From the NCBI RefSeq assembly GCF_030436115.1, contig NZ_CP129407.1, forward strand, positions 801,035 to 860,266: 59,232 bases of DNA, read 5' to 3'. The stretch is from Borrelia sp. P9F1 (lineage in GTDB: Bacteria > Spirochaetota > Spirochaetia > Borreliales > Borreliaceae). Numbering within the stretch: the first letter of the stretch is position 1; each line of letters opens with the position of its first letter. Of this stretch, positions 15,346-25,146 are shown piece by piece. The position numbers were made by a program, and so were the translations under genes. Below the pieces are notes generated by a model, which had not been told where the DNA came from, ran no database searches, and worked only from the letters and a program-made list of their open reading frames with translations.

Positions 15346-15978
15346 CTATCGTTCATCCCCTTCACCATTGATAGTATCATCTTCATGTCTTTTTTTTAAT
15401 TTCTCTAAATTAGTAATTGCAATATCTTCAAGGGTTACCCCAAGATCAGCGCTTAAGTTTGAAATGTACCACAGCACATTACCAAGTTCTTTCTTAATAG
15501 ATAGTAAATACTCATCATCAAGGACATAGTCCTTATCTCGAATCAGTTTTTTTATTTTTTCTATAACCTCGCCTGTTTCCTCTGCAAGTTCAAGTATCGT
15601 TAAGATTAATTCTTCCCTTTTGTTCTCGTATTCACCAATTTCCCTTGCTCGAATTTGATATTCATTCAACTCCGTAACATCACCCTTATATACATTTTTT
15701 AATGTTTTTAAATTAGTAATTGCAACATCTTCAAGGGTTATCCCGAGGTTACCACTTAAGCTTGAAATGTACCACAGCACATCACCGAGTTCTTTCTTAA
15801 TAGATAGTAAATATCTATCATCAAGTACATAGTCTTTATCTCGAATCAATTTTTTCAGTTTCCCCACAACTTCGCCTGTCTCCCCCGCAAGACCAAGCGT
15901 CGTTAAGATCAGCTCTTCCTTCTTACTTCTATATCTAGCAGTCTTTTTTGCCTGTACTTGGTATTCGTTCAATTTCAC
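15346..15978 (-). CDS. Tandem-duplicated MazG-like nucleotide pyrophosphohydrolase
   Basis: 210 aa made of two copies of a ~95-residue all-alpha NTP-pyrophosphohydrolase domain (residues 3-95 and 104-196), about 70% identical at offset 101. In the MazG family, metal-binding ExxE and ExxD motifs are required. Copy 1 has ETGE (33-36) and ELGD (63-66). Copy 2 has ETGE (134-137) but ELGN (164-167), so the metal-ligand Asp is Asn. Copy 2 may therefore be structural. MazG-like enzymes hydrolyse non-canonical NTPs; substrate unknown here. A charged tail follows (DDTINGEGDER). It is co-directional with the DUF368 gene. Confidence 0.8.
   Translation of the reverse strand: MKLNEYQVQAKKTARYRSKKEELILTTLGLAGETGEVVGKLKKLIRDKDYVLDDRYLLSIKKELGDVLWYISSLSGNLGITLEDVAITNLKTLKNVYKGDVTELNEYQIRAREIGEYENKREELILTILELAEETGEVIEKIKKLIRDKDYVLDDEYLLSIKKELGNVLWYISNLSADLGVTLEDIAITNLEKLKKRHEDDTINGEGDER
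15391..15972 (-). repeat. Direct tandem repeat, 303-bp period, inside the MazG-like gene
   Basis: Two copies of ~279 bp (15694-15972 and 15391-15669) in the same orientation; long identical blocks are visible by eye, for example the shared ACCACAGCACAT at 15468 and 15771. The period of 303 bp is exactly 101 codons. Confidence 0.85.
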
Positions 15979-16027
15979 AGTTAGGACAAGTCTAATACAG
16001 TTTTTTATTATTTACAAGTTTGCTCCA

Positions 16028-16056
16028 TTGTATCTTTTTTTAAAAAACTTTACTAT
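16028..16056 (+). promoter_or_regulatory. Candidate promoter of the LysM/M23 peptidase gene
   Basis: TTGTAT (16028-16033), 17-nt spacer, TACTAT (16051-16056), about 32 nt before the GTG start. Confidence 0.5.
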
Positions 16057-16088
16057 GTTTAGGCAGATGTATCATTGGAGTTTTGTAT

Positions 16089-16976
16089 GTGAGTAGAGTC
16101 ATTCTTGGGTTAGGAGTGGTTTTCTCCTTTCTACATTTTAATTGTCTTTATTCTTATCCTGAGATAAAAAATTTCTCAAATAAGGATCCTGTTTTTTTTG
16201 ATCTTAGGTCAAAAGTTTCTAAATACAATAAGAGGGAAAATGTTCCCTTATTTATTTACTCGTATAGGGTAAAAAAGGGAGATACTTTTTTCAAGGTTGC
16301 AAATAAGGTAAATGGGTGGCAGGCTAGTATTGCTACGGTTAATTTACTGGATTCTCCTTCTTTAAGTGAGGGACAAGAAATTTTAATTCCTAGTAAGAAA
16401 GGCCTTTATATTCTTAATAATAAGAAGCACAGATTTAATAATTTACTTTTAGCTACAAGAGACTTAACGAAGGCAGAAAAGATAAAGGTTAAAAGAGACG
16501 ATAAAATTTATGAATTTTATTTTTTCGATTCTACCCAGCAACCAGATTTGAGTTTTTTTTCAAACACAGAGATGCTTTTTTTTCTAAATTCTGATTTTAT
16601 TTTTCCTTTAAAGAAATTTATTGTTACTTCTGATTTTGGTGTTAGGGCAGATCCCTTTACTGGTGTCGATAGCTTTCATACAGGCATAGATCTTGCGGCA
16701 CCAATGGATTCCCTAGTCTTTTGCTCATCTTATGGTGTTGTAGTTGTAGTTGGCTATAATGATATTTATGGGAATTTTGTTGTTGTTGAGCATAAAAACA
16801 ACATTAAGTCTCTTTATGGTCATCTTAATTCTTATGTTGTGCGTAGGGGAGATGTTTTAAAAACAGGAGATGTTATTGGTAGGGTAGGCCAGACGGGACG
16901 GTCAACAGGACCCCATCTACATTTTGAAATATTAAAGAAGGATACTCCAATCAATCCTGTTAAAATTTTAAAGTAG
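16089..16976 (+). CDS. LysM/M23 peptidoglycan endopeptidase
   Basis: About 295 aa. A signal peptide (hydrophobic VILGLGVVFSFLHF) precedes a LysM cell-wall-binding domain beginning YRVKKGDTFFKVANK (about residues 47-61) and a C-terminal M23 (LytM) domain with zinc ligands in HTGIDLAAP and HLHFEIL. It probably cleaves peptidoglycan cross-links in the periplasm. I chose GTG 16089, 8 nt after GGAG; a TTG at 16083 is too close. It stands alone between divergent and convergent genes. Confidence 0.9.
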   Translation: MSRVILGLGVVFSFLHFNCLYSYPEIKNFSNKDPVFFDLRSKVSKYNKRENVPLFIYSYRVKKGDTFFKVANKVNGWQASIATVNLLDSPSLSEGQEILIPSKKGLYILNNKKHRFNNLLLATRDLTKAEKIKVKRDDKIYEFYFFDSTQQPDLSFFSNTEMLFFLNSDFIFPLKKFIVTSDFGVRADPFTGVDSFHTGIDLAAPMDSLVFCSSYGVVVVVGYNDIYGNFVVVEHKNNIKSLYGHLNSYVVRRGDVLKTGDVIGRVGQTGRSTGPHLHFEILKKDTPINPVKILK

Positions 16977-16994
16977 GCTATGTAAGCAATTTTA

Positions 16995-17011
16995 AATGTT
17001 ATAAAAACATT
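16995..17011. terminator. Weak bidirectional hairpin between convergent genes
   Basis: AATGTT / AACATT with a 5-nt loop lies between the M23 peptidase stop and the rrp2 stop, with flanking A/T runs. The stem is short and AT-rich, so terminator activity is only plausible. Confidence 0.3.
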
Positions 17012-17038
17012 ACATTATTTAAGTTCTAAAAGGTTCAT

Positions 17039-18403
17039 TTAGTTAATGTCGTAGTCTTCGTATTCTGTTATTTTGTTGTGAAGAGTTTTTCTTCCTATTT
17101 TAAGTATTTCGGCACATTTGCTTTTATTGTGTTTAGAATATAGGAGTGTTTGTTTAATGATTTCTCTTTCTGCTTCTTTTAAGCTTATGCCTATTGGTAA
17201 TGTTATTTTTACTATTTGATTTGTGTTACTCTTAATCTTTGGTGGTAAGTCATCTTTTACAATTTGTTTGCCTTTAGAGAGTATTAGGGCACTTTCAAGT
17301 ACATTTTTTAATTCTCTAATATTGCCTGGCCAATCGTATGCGTAAAGAGCTTTCATTGCATCGCCGGAGAGGCTTTTTTCTTCTCTATTGTTTTCATTAG
17401 CGACGCTTTTAATCAATATGTTTGTTAGATTTTGTATGTCATCTTTTCTCTCTCTTAAGGGTGGGATATTGATATTTATTATGTTTAGTCTATAAAATAA
17501 ATCTTCCCTAAATCTGCCTTTCTTGATTTCTTCCTCAATATCTTTATTTGTTGCTGTTAACAGTCTGATGTCAACTTGCATGGTGGATTCTCCACCTACT
17601 CGTTCAAATGTTTTATTTTGAAGTACTCTTAACAGTTTCACTTGAACCTCAGGTGATGTTTCTACTATTTCATCCAAAAATATTGTTCCCTTATCGGCAA
17701 GTTCAAATCTACCTTTTTTTTGACAAATTGCACCTGTGAACGCTCCTTTTTCATGGCCAAAAAGTTCGCTTTCAAGTATACTCTCAGAAAGAGCTGCACA
17801 ATTTACTTTAATGAAAGGTTTATCATTTCTATTTGATAGGTCAAAAATGGCGTCTGCTATTACTTCTTTCCCAACTCCGCTTTCCCCCGTAATTAGAACA
17901 GACGCCTTTGATTTAGCAATTTTTTTGACTAATTCTAACGTTTTTTGCATAACAAGAGATTTACCAAGTATACGCTCGTAGTAGTTTAAATCCTTTCTGA
18001 CAATAATACTTTCTGAGGATATACTTTCATGAATTTTATCATGTCGGTCATTTAAGGCTCTCTTTATTACGAGTAATAGCCTTTCAAGGTCAACCGGCTT
18101 TGTTAAAAAATCATAAGCACCTTCTCTCATAGCATCAACTGCTGAATCAACTGTTCCGTGTGCTGTAAGGATAATGAAAGGTATGTCTGAGTTTTTATCT
18201 TTTGCGATTTTTAATAATTGCTCTCCTGATAAATGAGGCATTCTAAGGTCGGATATCACAGCATCAATTTTTTCATTTTCAATTGTTTCAAGTGCTTCTT
18301 CTCCGTCACTAGCAGTAAATACAAAAAAACCCTCCTCTTCCAGATAGGTTGCTATTCCTTCCCGTATGTTTTTTTCATCGTCCGCTACAAGTACCTTACT
18401 CAT
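17039..18403 (-). CDS. rrp2: Sigma-54-dependent response regulator Rrp2 (NtrC family)
   Basis: Cytoplasmic enhancer-binding protein, 454 aa. The receiver domain has Asp8/Asp9, the phosphoacceptor Asp52 (ISDLRMP) and Lys in TKPVD. The AAA+ domain has Walker A GESGVGKE and the sigma-54 contact loop GAFTGA. The C-terminus is a Fis-type helix-turn-helix (CAEILKIGRKTLHNKI). In B. burgdorferi, Rrp2 activates RpoN-dependent transcription of rpoS; the matching promoter is in this window at 26010-26025. It overlaps hk2 by 8 nt, at the end of the murG operon. Confidence 0.95.
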   Translation of the reverse strand: MSKVLVADDEKNIREGIATYLEEEGFFVFTASDGEEALETIENEKIDAVISDLRMPHLSGEQLLKIAKDKNSDIPFIILTAHGTVDSAVDAMREGAYDFLTKPVDLERLLLVIKRALNDRHDKIHESISSESIIVRKDLNYYERILGKSLVMQKTLELVKKIAKSKASVLITGESGVGKEVIADAIFDLSNRNDKPFIKVNCAALSESILESELFGHEKGAFTGAICQKKGRFELADKGTIFLDEIVETSPEVQVKLLRVLQNKTFERVGGESTMQVDIRLLTATNKDIEEEIKKGRFREDLFYRLNIININIPPLRERKDDIQNLTNILIKSVANENNREEKSLSGDAMKALYAYDWPGNIRELKNVLESALILSKGKQIVKDDLPPKIKSNTNQIVKITLPIGISLKEAEREIIKQTLLYSKHNKSKCAEILKIGRKTLHNKITEYEDYDIN

Positions 18404-19556
18404 TTTCTAAATATCCTTCAATTAAAATTTTGTCTGTGTTCAATTTTGGAAGAGTGATTGTAAAAGTTGTTCCTTTCATGTTCTTGCTCTCTACGAAAAT
18501 TTCACCTCCGTGTTCTTTTACTATTTTATAAGAAATAGTAAGCCCTATGCCACTTCCCTTCTCTTTTGTGCTAAATTGTGGCTTAAATATTTCATCTTTT
18601 GTTTCATCTTTAATGCCGTCTCCATTGTCTTTTATTATGATATATATTTTATCTTTACTCTCTTGGATAGAAATATCTATTTTTTTCATTCTTTTATTTG
18701 ATTCAATTAGAGCTTCTTCTGCGTTTTTTATTATGTTGATTATGACTTGCCTTAAAAGTTTTTCGTCAACCAAAACAGGGCTTACTTTTTTAGGATGAAG
18801 AAGTAGCTTAATGTCTTTGTTCTCTAACTCTGGATTTAGCAAATTATATACACTCTCCACGATGTCATTGATATTTCTCTTTTCAGCCATTATCTTAATA
18901 GGTCTTACTGTTAACAGAAAATCTGTTACAGTTTTATCCATCCTGTTTATTTCTTCTTTTATTATTCTAAAGTAATTATTTGCTTTAGTGCTTTTAAGCT
19001 CTTGCCTGTCTATCTCTTTCTTAAGTAGCTGTAAATTTATGTCAATTGCTCCCAGCGGGTTTTTAATCTCGTGTGCGATATTTCTTGCATGTCTTGTAAA
19101 GGCAGCTAGAGCTTCTGCTCTTCTGAAAAGTTCTTCTTTGTGTTTTTTATCTTTAATGTCCTCGATTAGAATAATGTTCCCCTCAAGCCTTTGGTCTTTA
19201 ACATACGGCATAAATGATATTTTAATGAACATATTCGTTGAAATTTGAAATTCATACCCTATTATTTTGTCTTCATTTATGGTTAATTCTTCTATTAAGT
19301 TCGTTAGGGTTGGAATCTGAATATCGCTAAGGGTTTCTAGTTTAGTCTCAGGATTTAGAGTCAATATTTGGAATAGCATTTTATTTAGATAAATTATGTT
19401 GTTAAGTTTATCAAGCACAAGAATGCCTTCATTAATGGATGCAAAAATTCCATCATATATTTCTATTTTCCTATATAGATCTTGGATAAACTTAAGTTTT
19501 TGTTCGCTTGATAGTTTATTTAACTTAGATAAGGCTTTTTTAAAAAATTTACTCAT
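18396..19556 (-). CDS. hk2: Sensor histidine kinase Hk2
   Basis: 386 aa without membrane segments, hence cytoplasmic. It has a PAS-like domain near residues 30-130 (GILVLDKLNNIIYLNK), an H-box ARNIAHEIKNPLGAID with the phosphorylated His, an N-box (IINIIKNAEEAL), and G-boxes DNGDGI and GSGIGLTISYKIV. It is the cognate kinase gene beside rrp2, which it overlaps by 8 nt, and it shares one base with the upstream holB-like gene. In B. burgdorferi acetyl-phosphate, not Hk2, is the main phosphodonor for Rrp2 in vitro-like conditions; that is literature knowledge, not sequence evidence. Confidence 0.93.
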   Translation of the reverse strand: MSKFFKKALSKLNKLSSEQKLKFIQDLYRKIEIYDGIFASINEGILVLDKLNNIIYLNKMLFQILTLNPETKLETLSDIQIPTLTNLIEELTINEDKIIGYEFQISTNMFIKISFMPYVKDQRLEGNIILIEDIKDKKHKEELFRRAEALAAFTRHARNIAHEIKNPLGAIDINLQLLKKEIDRQELKSTKANNYFRIIKEEINRMDKTVTDFLLTVRPIKIMAEKRNINDIVESVYNLLNPELENKDIKLLLHPKKVSPVLVDEKLLRQVIINIIKNAEEALIESNKRMKKIDISIQESKDKIYIIIKDNGDGIKDETKDEIFKPQFSTKEKGSGIGLTISYKIVKEHGGEIFVESKNMKGTTFTITLPKLNTDKILIEGYLENE

Positions 19557-20599
19557 TAATCCTCATAAATTAACATCAGGTTTTCTATTATTCGTTTTCT
19601 GCTCTGATTATAAGGCATGTGTTTTAAAATATGTTTTAAGTGTTCTAGTCCTCTGAGATAGGTATTAATATCTAAATTTTGGTTTAAGAATTCATGTCTG
19701 AGTTGAGTAGAAAGTTCTTTTAGGAACAATTTAAATGTAAGTTCATCTTTTAAAAAATTAAATGTCTCAAGGTTAAATAATCCCTGTTTCTCTTTGATGA
19801 CATTCAAAATTCTCTTTGCTTCTCCCTTTAGTGTCTCGCTTTCTTCTCTGTAAAATGAATTCAGGTACTCTTCGGTTGTAAGTTCGTCATTTTTATTAAA
19901 GATGGCTTTAAAGCTCTTAACCTCAAAATCCCTATTTCCTCCTCGGAAATTGTAGCATCTAAGTCTTGATAGTATTGTTTTAGGAATTTTATTTTTATTT
20001 CTTGAGGATAAAATCAAATAAATATTTGAGGGTGGTTCTTCTAATATCTTAAGAAGTGCATTGTAAACATTAAAGGATAAATTTTCGATTTCATTTATGT
20101 AGATTACTTTTGTTTTATTCTTTTCTGAAAATGCCCAAGCTCTAATCTTTCTAATCTCATTAACAGTAAGGTTGAAATTTATGTCTTTAATTATCTCTTC
20201 AATTTTTTTAATAAGTTCTTTTTTTGTAGCCTCCCCGTATTCGTTTTTATAGTAAATATAGTTGATAAAATTAACATTCTTTTCTATTTTTTTTAAGTTT
20301 TTATCACTGCTGAAATTGTATTTAGTGAAAAGGACATTCTTAACATATTTTAAGTATTGGTTTATAACTTCATTTGAATCTGCATTAAGATATGCCTTTG
20401 CTTCTACTGCATTAATGCTTGAGAATATTAGTAGATTGGGGTTTGTTAAATTCTGTGATTTTAATATTTTTTTTGCAAGCACAAAAGCACTTATTTTTTT
20501 GTGAGAGAATCTGTCTCCCAAAAAAAGAATCGCATTAGGGAGGGCGCCTTTTTCATATTCATTAAGTATTTCTTTAGTGATTTTGGGTACCATTTCCAT
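19556..20599 (-). CDS. holB: DNA polymerase III delta'-like subunit
   Basis: 347 aa. Clamp-loader features: an N-terminal AAA-like region with a degenerate P-loop (LFLGDRFSHKK), a conserved block VIYINEIENLSFNVYNALLK followed by LEEPPSNIYLILSS, and the arginine-finger region KTILSRLRCYNF typical of HolB/DnaX. Probably non-ATP-hydrolysing delta' subunit that loads the sliding clamp. It lies between cvpA and hk2 in one operon. The gene symbol is by family and synteny. Confidence 0.75.
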   Translation of the reverse strand: MEMVPKITKEILNEYEKGALPNAILFLGDRFSHKKISAFVLAKKILKSQNLTNPNLLIFSSINAVEAKAYLNADSNEVINQYLKYVKNVLFTKYNFSSDKNLKKIEKNVNFINYIYYKNEYGEATKKELIKKIEEIIKDINFNLTVNEIRKIRAWAFSEKNKTKVIYINEIENLSFNVYNALLKILEEPPSNIYLILSSRNKNKIPKTILSRLRCYNFRGGNRDFEVKSFKAIFNKNDELTTEEYLNSFYREESETLKGEAKRILNVIKEKQGLFNLETFNFLKDELTFKLFLKELSTQLRHEFLNQNLDINTYLRGLEHLKHILKHMPYNQSRKRIIENLMLIYED

Positions 20600-20612
20600 A
20601 TTTTACTTCTCG

Positions 20613-21101
20613 TTATGGTGTTTTTGATAATTTGAAAAAATAGTTTATTCCAGGATTAAGATATTCAAGTAATGTGCTTCCCTCTAAAAAGTATGAAGGC
20701 TTAAAGATTTGCTGCGAGTGAATTAGATAAACTACAATTGCAATTATTCCAAATGCTTCAAATAAACCAAGCATTAGCCCAAGTATTCTATTAAAGAATA
20801 GTAGTTGAAGATGGCTTACCATTGATTCAACTAGAGATTGCAATACTAAAAACCCTATGTGTATTAATAAGAAAAATGCTAACAATGCCTGAATATAGGA
20901 CAGCTCAAGTATTGGAGATACAAACACTTGAAAGTTATGCGTCTTATTATAAAGTAAAAATATTAAAGCAAATACTTCAACAAACCCACCAATTTCTTTA
21001 ATAAATCCCCTTAAAAAGCCCCTAAACCCCAGTGAAATAAAAATTATTATTATTAATATGTCGGCTATTCCAGTTATTTTAACAGGGGCGTATTCTAGCA
21101 T
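20613..21101 (-). CDS. CvpA family membrane protein
   Basis: 162 aa, four membrane helices, with the family start [20 protein letters not shown] and KEIGGFVEV immediately after. CvpA proteins are inner-membrane proteins linked to colicin V export and to envelope homeostasis; the role here is unknown. The start overlaps the murG stop by 7 nt (ATGCTAG). Confidence 0.85.
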   Translation of the reverse strand: MLEYAPVKITGIADILIIIIFISLGFRGFLRGFIKEIGGFVEVFALIFLLYNKTHNFQVFVSPILELSYIQALLAFFLLIHIGFLVLQSLVESMVSHLQLLFFNRILGLMLGLFEAFGIIAIVVYLIHSQQIFKPSYFLEGSTLLEYLNPGINYFFKLSKTP

Positions 21102-22180
21102 TCCATTGCCTCAAATTCCTTTAATAAGATATTGGCTATTAGGTTTGATGAACCTTGTTTATGAAATTTTTTTATATTATGTCTTAATATTTCAGACTTT
21201 TCTTGATTACTCAATATTTCCTGTATAGCATCTATTAAGACACTCTCATGTAGATTTTTTTCCTTTACTGTTAAGCATGCATTTTGCTCTTCTAGTAGTT
21301 TTGCATTTCTAACTTGATCGCCCCTTGATCCTTTTTCAAATGGAATAAGTATTACACATGCACCAGCATTGGCAAATTCTTTAATAGCTCCAGCCCCAGC
21401 TCTACTGATTATAATGTCTGAAAATTTGATTATACTTGACATTTCTTCTGCATTAAAGAATTGGCGTCTCAGATAATTATTTGCTCTAGTTTCGGTCAGA
21501 TTTTTCCCACACTGGTGTATAAAATAAGCATCAATTTTATCTTTGATGCTATAGGCTATTCTATTTAAAGTATCTGCCCCAAGAGATCCTCCCAGTAAGC
21601 TAATAATAGGTTTTGCTGTGTTGCAAGACAGTTCTTTTATGATGTTTGGATTTGGATTTGTAAATTCTGATCTTATTGGTGATCCTGTATATACGACATT
21701 TTTGTTTTTAAAATATTTGATGCTTTCTTTAAAGCTGATGTATATTGTGTTTACAAATTTTGAGTTGATCTTTGTTGCAAGACCAGGGTCAAGATCCATC
21801 TCATGTGTTATTTTTTTTACCTTGAGAAGACTTGCTGCTATGATTGGAGGACTTGATACAAAACCACCAGTTGCATATATAATTTGGGGTTTATACTTTT
21901 TTATAGCAAAAAAGCTTTGAACTATTCCAAGCATAACCTTCAAAAAATCACTAAAATTTTGTAATGAGAAATATCTTCTAAGTTTTCCAGACGGAATTTC
22001 AATAAACTTAATGTAGGGATACTCTCTTATAATTTTAGATTCCATTGATTCTTTTCGGCCTAGCCAGAAGAATTCGACATTCTTGTCTATTTCTCTTAGG
22101 CTTTCAATTATCGCTATTCCTGGGAAAATATGCCCTCCTGTACCACCTCCCGTAAAAAATATTACTCTTCTGTTTTTCAT
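21095..22180 (-). CDS. murG: MurG, lipid II-forming GlcNAc transferase
   Basis: 361 aa, GT28 fold. Family motifs are intact: [16 protein letters not shown] at the N-terminus, [24 protein letters not shown], and the donor-binding block [20 protein letters not shown]. Adds GlcNAc to lipid I on the cytoplasmic face to make lipid II. It is the first gene of the murG-cvpA-holB-hk2-rrp2 run. Confidence 0.96.
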   Translation of the reverse strand: MKNRRVIFFTGGGTGGHIFPGIAIIESLREIDKNVEFFWLGRKESMESKIIREYPYIKFIEIPSGKLRRYFSLQNFSDFLKVMLGIVQSFFAIKKYKPQIIYATGGFVSSPPIIAASLLKVKKITHEMDLDPGLATKINSKFVNTIYISFKESIKYFKNKNVVYTGSPIRSEFTNPNPNIIKELSCNTAKPIISLLGGSLGADTLNRIAYSIKDKIDAYFIHQCGKNLTETRANNYLRRQFFNAEEMSSIIKFSDIIISRAGAGAIKEFANAGACVILIPFEKGSRGDQVRNAKLLEEQNACLTVKEKNLHESVLIDAIQEILSNQEKSEILRHNIKKFHKQGSSNLIANILLKEFEAMEC

Positions 22181-22222
22181 ATACCTCTTCAGTGTGCCTA
22201 AACCCCTAGCGATATGAGCTGG

Positions 22223-22251
22223 ATTATACTAATATTCTATTGAATATCACA
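22223..22251 (-). promoter_or_regulatory. Candidate promoter of the murG-hk2-rrp2 operon
   Basis: On the minus strand, a perfect -10 TATAAT (22228-22223) lies 17 nt after TGTGAT (22251-22246), a poor -35. It is ~43 nt upstream of the murG ATG, in the 203-bp spacer 22181-22383; I see nothing else in that spacer. Confidence 0.55.
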
Positions 22252-22383
22252 CTCTAATGCAAATATTAAGTATTTCTTTCGTCGAGCAAGGAGCAGATTA
22301 AAAGTTAGATCCAATTTTTAAGAGATAAATGTTTCTTTTGTTAGATTTATGATTTTTGCTTTCGCATTCCATTCAAAGTGGAT

Positions 22384-23199
22384 TTAAGAATTATCTTGAA
22401 TAGTATGAAAATTATTTTTTAAGAATTGTTCAATTTGAACACCCTCTTTTTGAGAGATATTATTTTCAATAGAGTATTTTATTATTGAGTGAATGACTCG
22501 AGTTGCTTTTTCCAAGGCTTGTCTTATCTCTAATTTTTCCAGATATCCTATTAACAAGCTAGCAAATAAATCTCCAGTCCCGCTAAAGTTTCGTTCCAAT
22601 TTTTCTAAGAAAAATTCTGAATATTCCTTTGTTTTTGGGTCATAGGCAACGGTACCAATAAGATCGCCTTTTTCTACACTGGTAACTACTGTTACTCCAT
22701 GTGTTTCAAGGCTTAATATGGCTCTAATTATTTCATCTTTATTATTTATCTTTTCTGTGTTAGTTAGCATTTTAAGTTCTGTTATGTTAGGTGTTATGAT
22801 GTCTGCGTGTTTTATTAAACTGTGAAATCCACTTACAATTTTTTGGTCAAAAATGGGGTAGAGTAGTCCATTGTCTGCAAACACAGGATCAATTATTATT
22901 TTTTCAAACTTTAATATCTTGAACATGTTCTTTATGATCTTTTGTTGATTATTGCTTCCAAGAAACCCGCTATAAAATATGTTAAAGTTTATGTTTTGCT
23001 TTTCCCAAGACAAGATAAACTTTTCTAGTTTATTTGTTAAATCTACTATTTCAAATTCTTCATAAGCTGTTGTTGCGGAGAGAACAGCGGTTACAAAGGG
23101 ACAAACTTGCATATTAAATGATGATATAACTGGGATGCACATTGTAAGCGATGTGCGCCCCGTGGTCGAAATGTCATGCATAGCCAATACTCTTTTCAT
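22384..23199 (-). CDS. pdxK: Pyridoxal kinase, PdxK/PdxY-like
   Basis: 271 aa ribokinase-fold enzyme that phosphorylates pyridoxal to the cofactor PLP. The N-terminus [20 protein letters not shown] matches the PdxY/PdxK substrate region, and [17 protein letters not shown] is the C-terminal anion-hole motif with the catalytic Asp. Conserved DPVFADNG and [13 protein letters not shown] segments are present. Last gene of the rpoS-deacetylase-tsaD-pdxK run; its ATG overlaps the tsaD stop by 4 nt. Confidence 0.9.
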   Translation of the reverse strand: MKRVLAMHDISTTGRTSLTMCIPVISSFNMQVCPFVTAVLSATTAYEEFEIVDLTNKLEKFILSWEKQNINFNIFYSGFLGSNNQQKIIKNMFKILKFEKIIIDPVFADNGLLYPIFDQKIVSGFHSLIKHADIITPNITELKMLTNTEKINNKDEIIRAILSLETHGVTVVTSVEKGDLIGTVAYDPKTKEYSEFFLEKLERNFSGTGDLFASLLIGYLEKLEIRQALEKATRVIHSIIKYSIENNISQKEGVQIEQFLKNNFHTIQDNS

Positions 23200-24212
23200 A
23201 ACTTCACTTCCCTGTTATATTTATACGTTTTTATTCTTGAACTTGCATCGGTTTCAATTGGACTTGCTCCGTATTTTAAGTACATGTGATATCCAATTCC
23301 TGCAATCATTGCTCCATTATCTGTACAAAGGTCTATTGGGGGATAGTAAGCTTCTATTGCAAGATTTTTGATTTTTTCTCTTAGATAAAGATTGCCAGCA
23401 ACGCCTCCAGATATTACTAATTTTTTTATATTTGTAGTCTTTATTGCTCTTTTGATTGGATTTAGTAGAATTTCAAAAGCTGCTCTTTGGAAGCTTGCAG
23501 CGATGTCATTTTTTGTTATTTTCTCGTTTTTGTCTTTAAATTTTTCAATTTGATGTGTGCATGCCGTTTTAAGCCCCGAATACGAAAAGTCATACCAATT
23601 TTCTTTTTTTTCAAAAATTGTAATTGGGAAATTAAATGCATATTCGTTTCCACTCCTGGCTAGCCTTTCTATATTGGGGCCACCTGGGAAACCCATGTTA
23701 TAATGCTTTGCTATCTTGTCAAATGCTTCTCCGCAAGCATCATCAAGGGTGCGTCCAAGTATTTGAACACTATCAAAATTATTTTGTTTTGCAAGTATTG
23801 TGTGTCCTCCACTTAGTACTAAAGATAGGAATGGGTATTCTATTTTTTCAGTCATTAAGGGGGAGTAGAGATGGCCTAAAATATGATCAATGCAAATTAA
23901 GGGTTTCTTGAGTGCAATTGATAATCCTTTTGCAAAATTTATTCCAACAATTAAAGAACCAATAAGTCCTGGTTTAGATGTAACTGCTATTAAATCAATA
24001 TCTGAAGCATTAATTCGGGCATCTTCTAAAGCTTTCTTGCAGACATACATAATAAACTCTGTATGTAATCTTGAGGCAATTTCTGGAACCACGCCATAGT
24101 ACTTCTTATGTTCGTCTTGACTGAGTTTAACATTGCTTAATATTCTAGTGCCATCTTCTACGATAGCTGCACAGCAGTCATCACATGAGCTCTCTATTCC
24201 AAGCACTTTCAT
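23196..24212 (-). CDS. tsaD: TsaD, tRNA t6A threonylcarbamoyltransferase subunit
   Basis: 338 aa, ASKHA fold. It begins [15 protein letters not shown], has the metal-binding His pair in [12 protein letters not shown] and conserved [19 protein letters not shown], and [11 protein letters not shown]. Catalyses the last step of N6-threonylcarbamoyladenosine synthesis on tRNAs reading ANN codons. ATG 24212 is chosen because the family N-terminus begins there with GAGAG upstream; the start overlaps the deacetylase-like gene by 32 nt. Confidence 0.95.
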   Translation of the reverse strand: MKVLGIESSCDDCCAAIVEDGTRILSNVKLSQDEHKKYYGVVPEIASRLHTEFIMYVCKKALEDARINASDIDLIAVTSKPGLIGSLIVGINFAKGLSIALKKPLICIDHILGHLYSPLMTEKIEYPFLSLVLSGGHTILAKQNNFDSVQILGRTLDDACGEAFDKIAKHYNMGFPGGPNIERLARSGNEYAFNFPITIFEKKENWYDFSYSGLKTACTHQIEKFKDKNEKITKNDIAASFQRAAFEILLNPIKRAIKTTNIKKLVISGGVAGNLYLREKIKNLAIEAYYPPIDLCTDNGAMIAGIGYHMYLKYGASPIETDASSRIKTYKYNREVKL

Positions 24213-25104
24213 TGCTACTCTCTTTTTCATAAAGGTTTAATAAGTTTTTAAATTCGAATTCCTTATTTAGGCTTTCTGATTCTTGTTTGAGTATTTTGAG
24301 GGTGTTTTTTGACCAAATATGCCCTATTACTTTCACAGTTCCCTTGATTCTCGCTATTTGTTTTGCCTTCTCGAGCGATGCAATGACATCCCTTTCATTA
24401 TCTTTATTATCCAGGAAGATATCCCTTCTTTCTACCCTGACGCCAATTTTTTCTCCAATTTTTATTGATATGCTTTCTTTAGTAGTGAAGCTGTCGAAAA
24501 AATATCTGTCTTCTTCTTTAAGTTTAGTTAAAATAGTTTTCATTATTTTTTCGTTTGAGGTAATAAGGCTTCCCATGTGATTATTCATTATTTTTGCATT
24601 GGGGTATTCTTTAAATGTTTTCTCAATTTTTGTTCGTACCGTGTTTTCATTGTCGTCAATGTTGATGTGAAATTTTTCTATCGAATTTTGATGTTTCGAT
24701 TGCATTGGGAAATGAATCATTGTAATTTTGTTTTCACTTATTAGCCTATTGTAGGCATACATTGATTTAGATAAAAAAGGGATAATTGCAAAGTTGATTT
24801 TCAGGTTAATTTTTATAAATTTTTCCAACATAAATTCATCGTATCCGACATCATCAATGACAAGATAAAACTCAGGCTTTAAAGTATGAGCCTTGAGTCT
24901 TTTTTTATCTCTCATGGAATTCTCTTTCTTAACTTTTTCTAGCTTTTTTCTGAAATCCAGGTTAACCGATACTGCATTATTCTTAATGTATGCAAGGCCA
25001 GAGAACAGCAAAATTACCGCACCAACGATAGTAATTAAAAAGAACGATATTGCAATTTTCGTTCTATTCCCCTTTATTAAAACAAAAATACTCCTAACAT
25101 CCAT
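24181..25104 (-). CDS. Divergent polysaccharide deacetylase (YibQ-like)
   Basis: 307 aa with one N-terminal membrane anchor (about 17-40) and an extracytoplasmic domain. [29 protein letters not shown], and MNNHMGS follow the order of the divergent polysaccharide deacetylase family (PF04748/YibQ type), with the double Asp of the metal site retained. Substrate unknown; a cell-envelope carbohydrate is likely. It starts 42 nt after rpoS and runs into tsaD. Confidence 0.8.
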   Translation of the reverse strand: MDVRSIFVLIKGNRTKIAISFFLITIVGAVILLFSGLAYIKNNAVSVNLDFRKKLEKVKKENSMRDKKRLKAHTLKPEFYLVIDDVGYDEFMLEKFIKINLKINFAIIPFLSKSMYAYNRLISENKITMIHFPMQSKHQNSIEKFHINIDDNENTVRTKIEKTFKEYPNAKIMNNHMGSLITSNEKIMKTILTKLKEEDRYFFDSFTTKESISIKIGEKIGVRVERRDIFLDNKDNERDVIASLEKAKQIARIKGTVKVIGHIWSKNTLKILKQESESLNKEFEFKNLLNLYEKESSNESAWNRELM

Positions 25105-25146
25105 GCTTGATGACTAGTAAAACAAAACCCAACATTAATGTCAATG

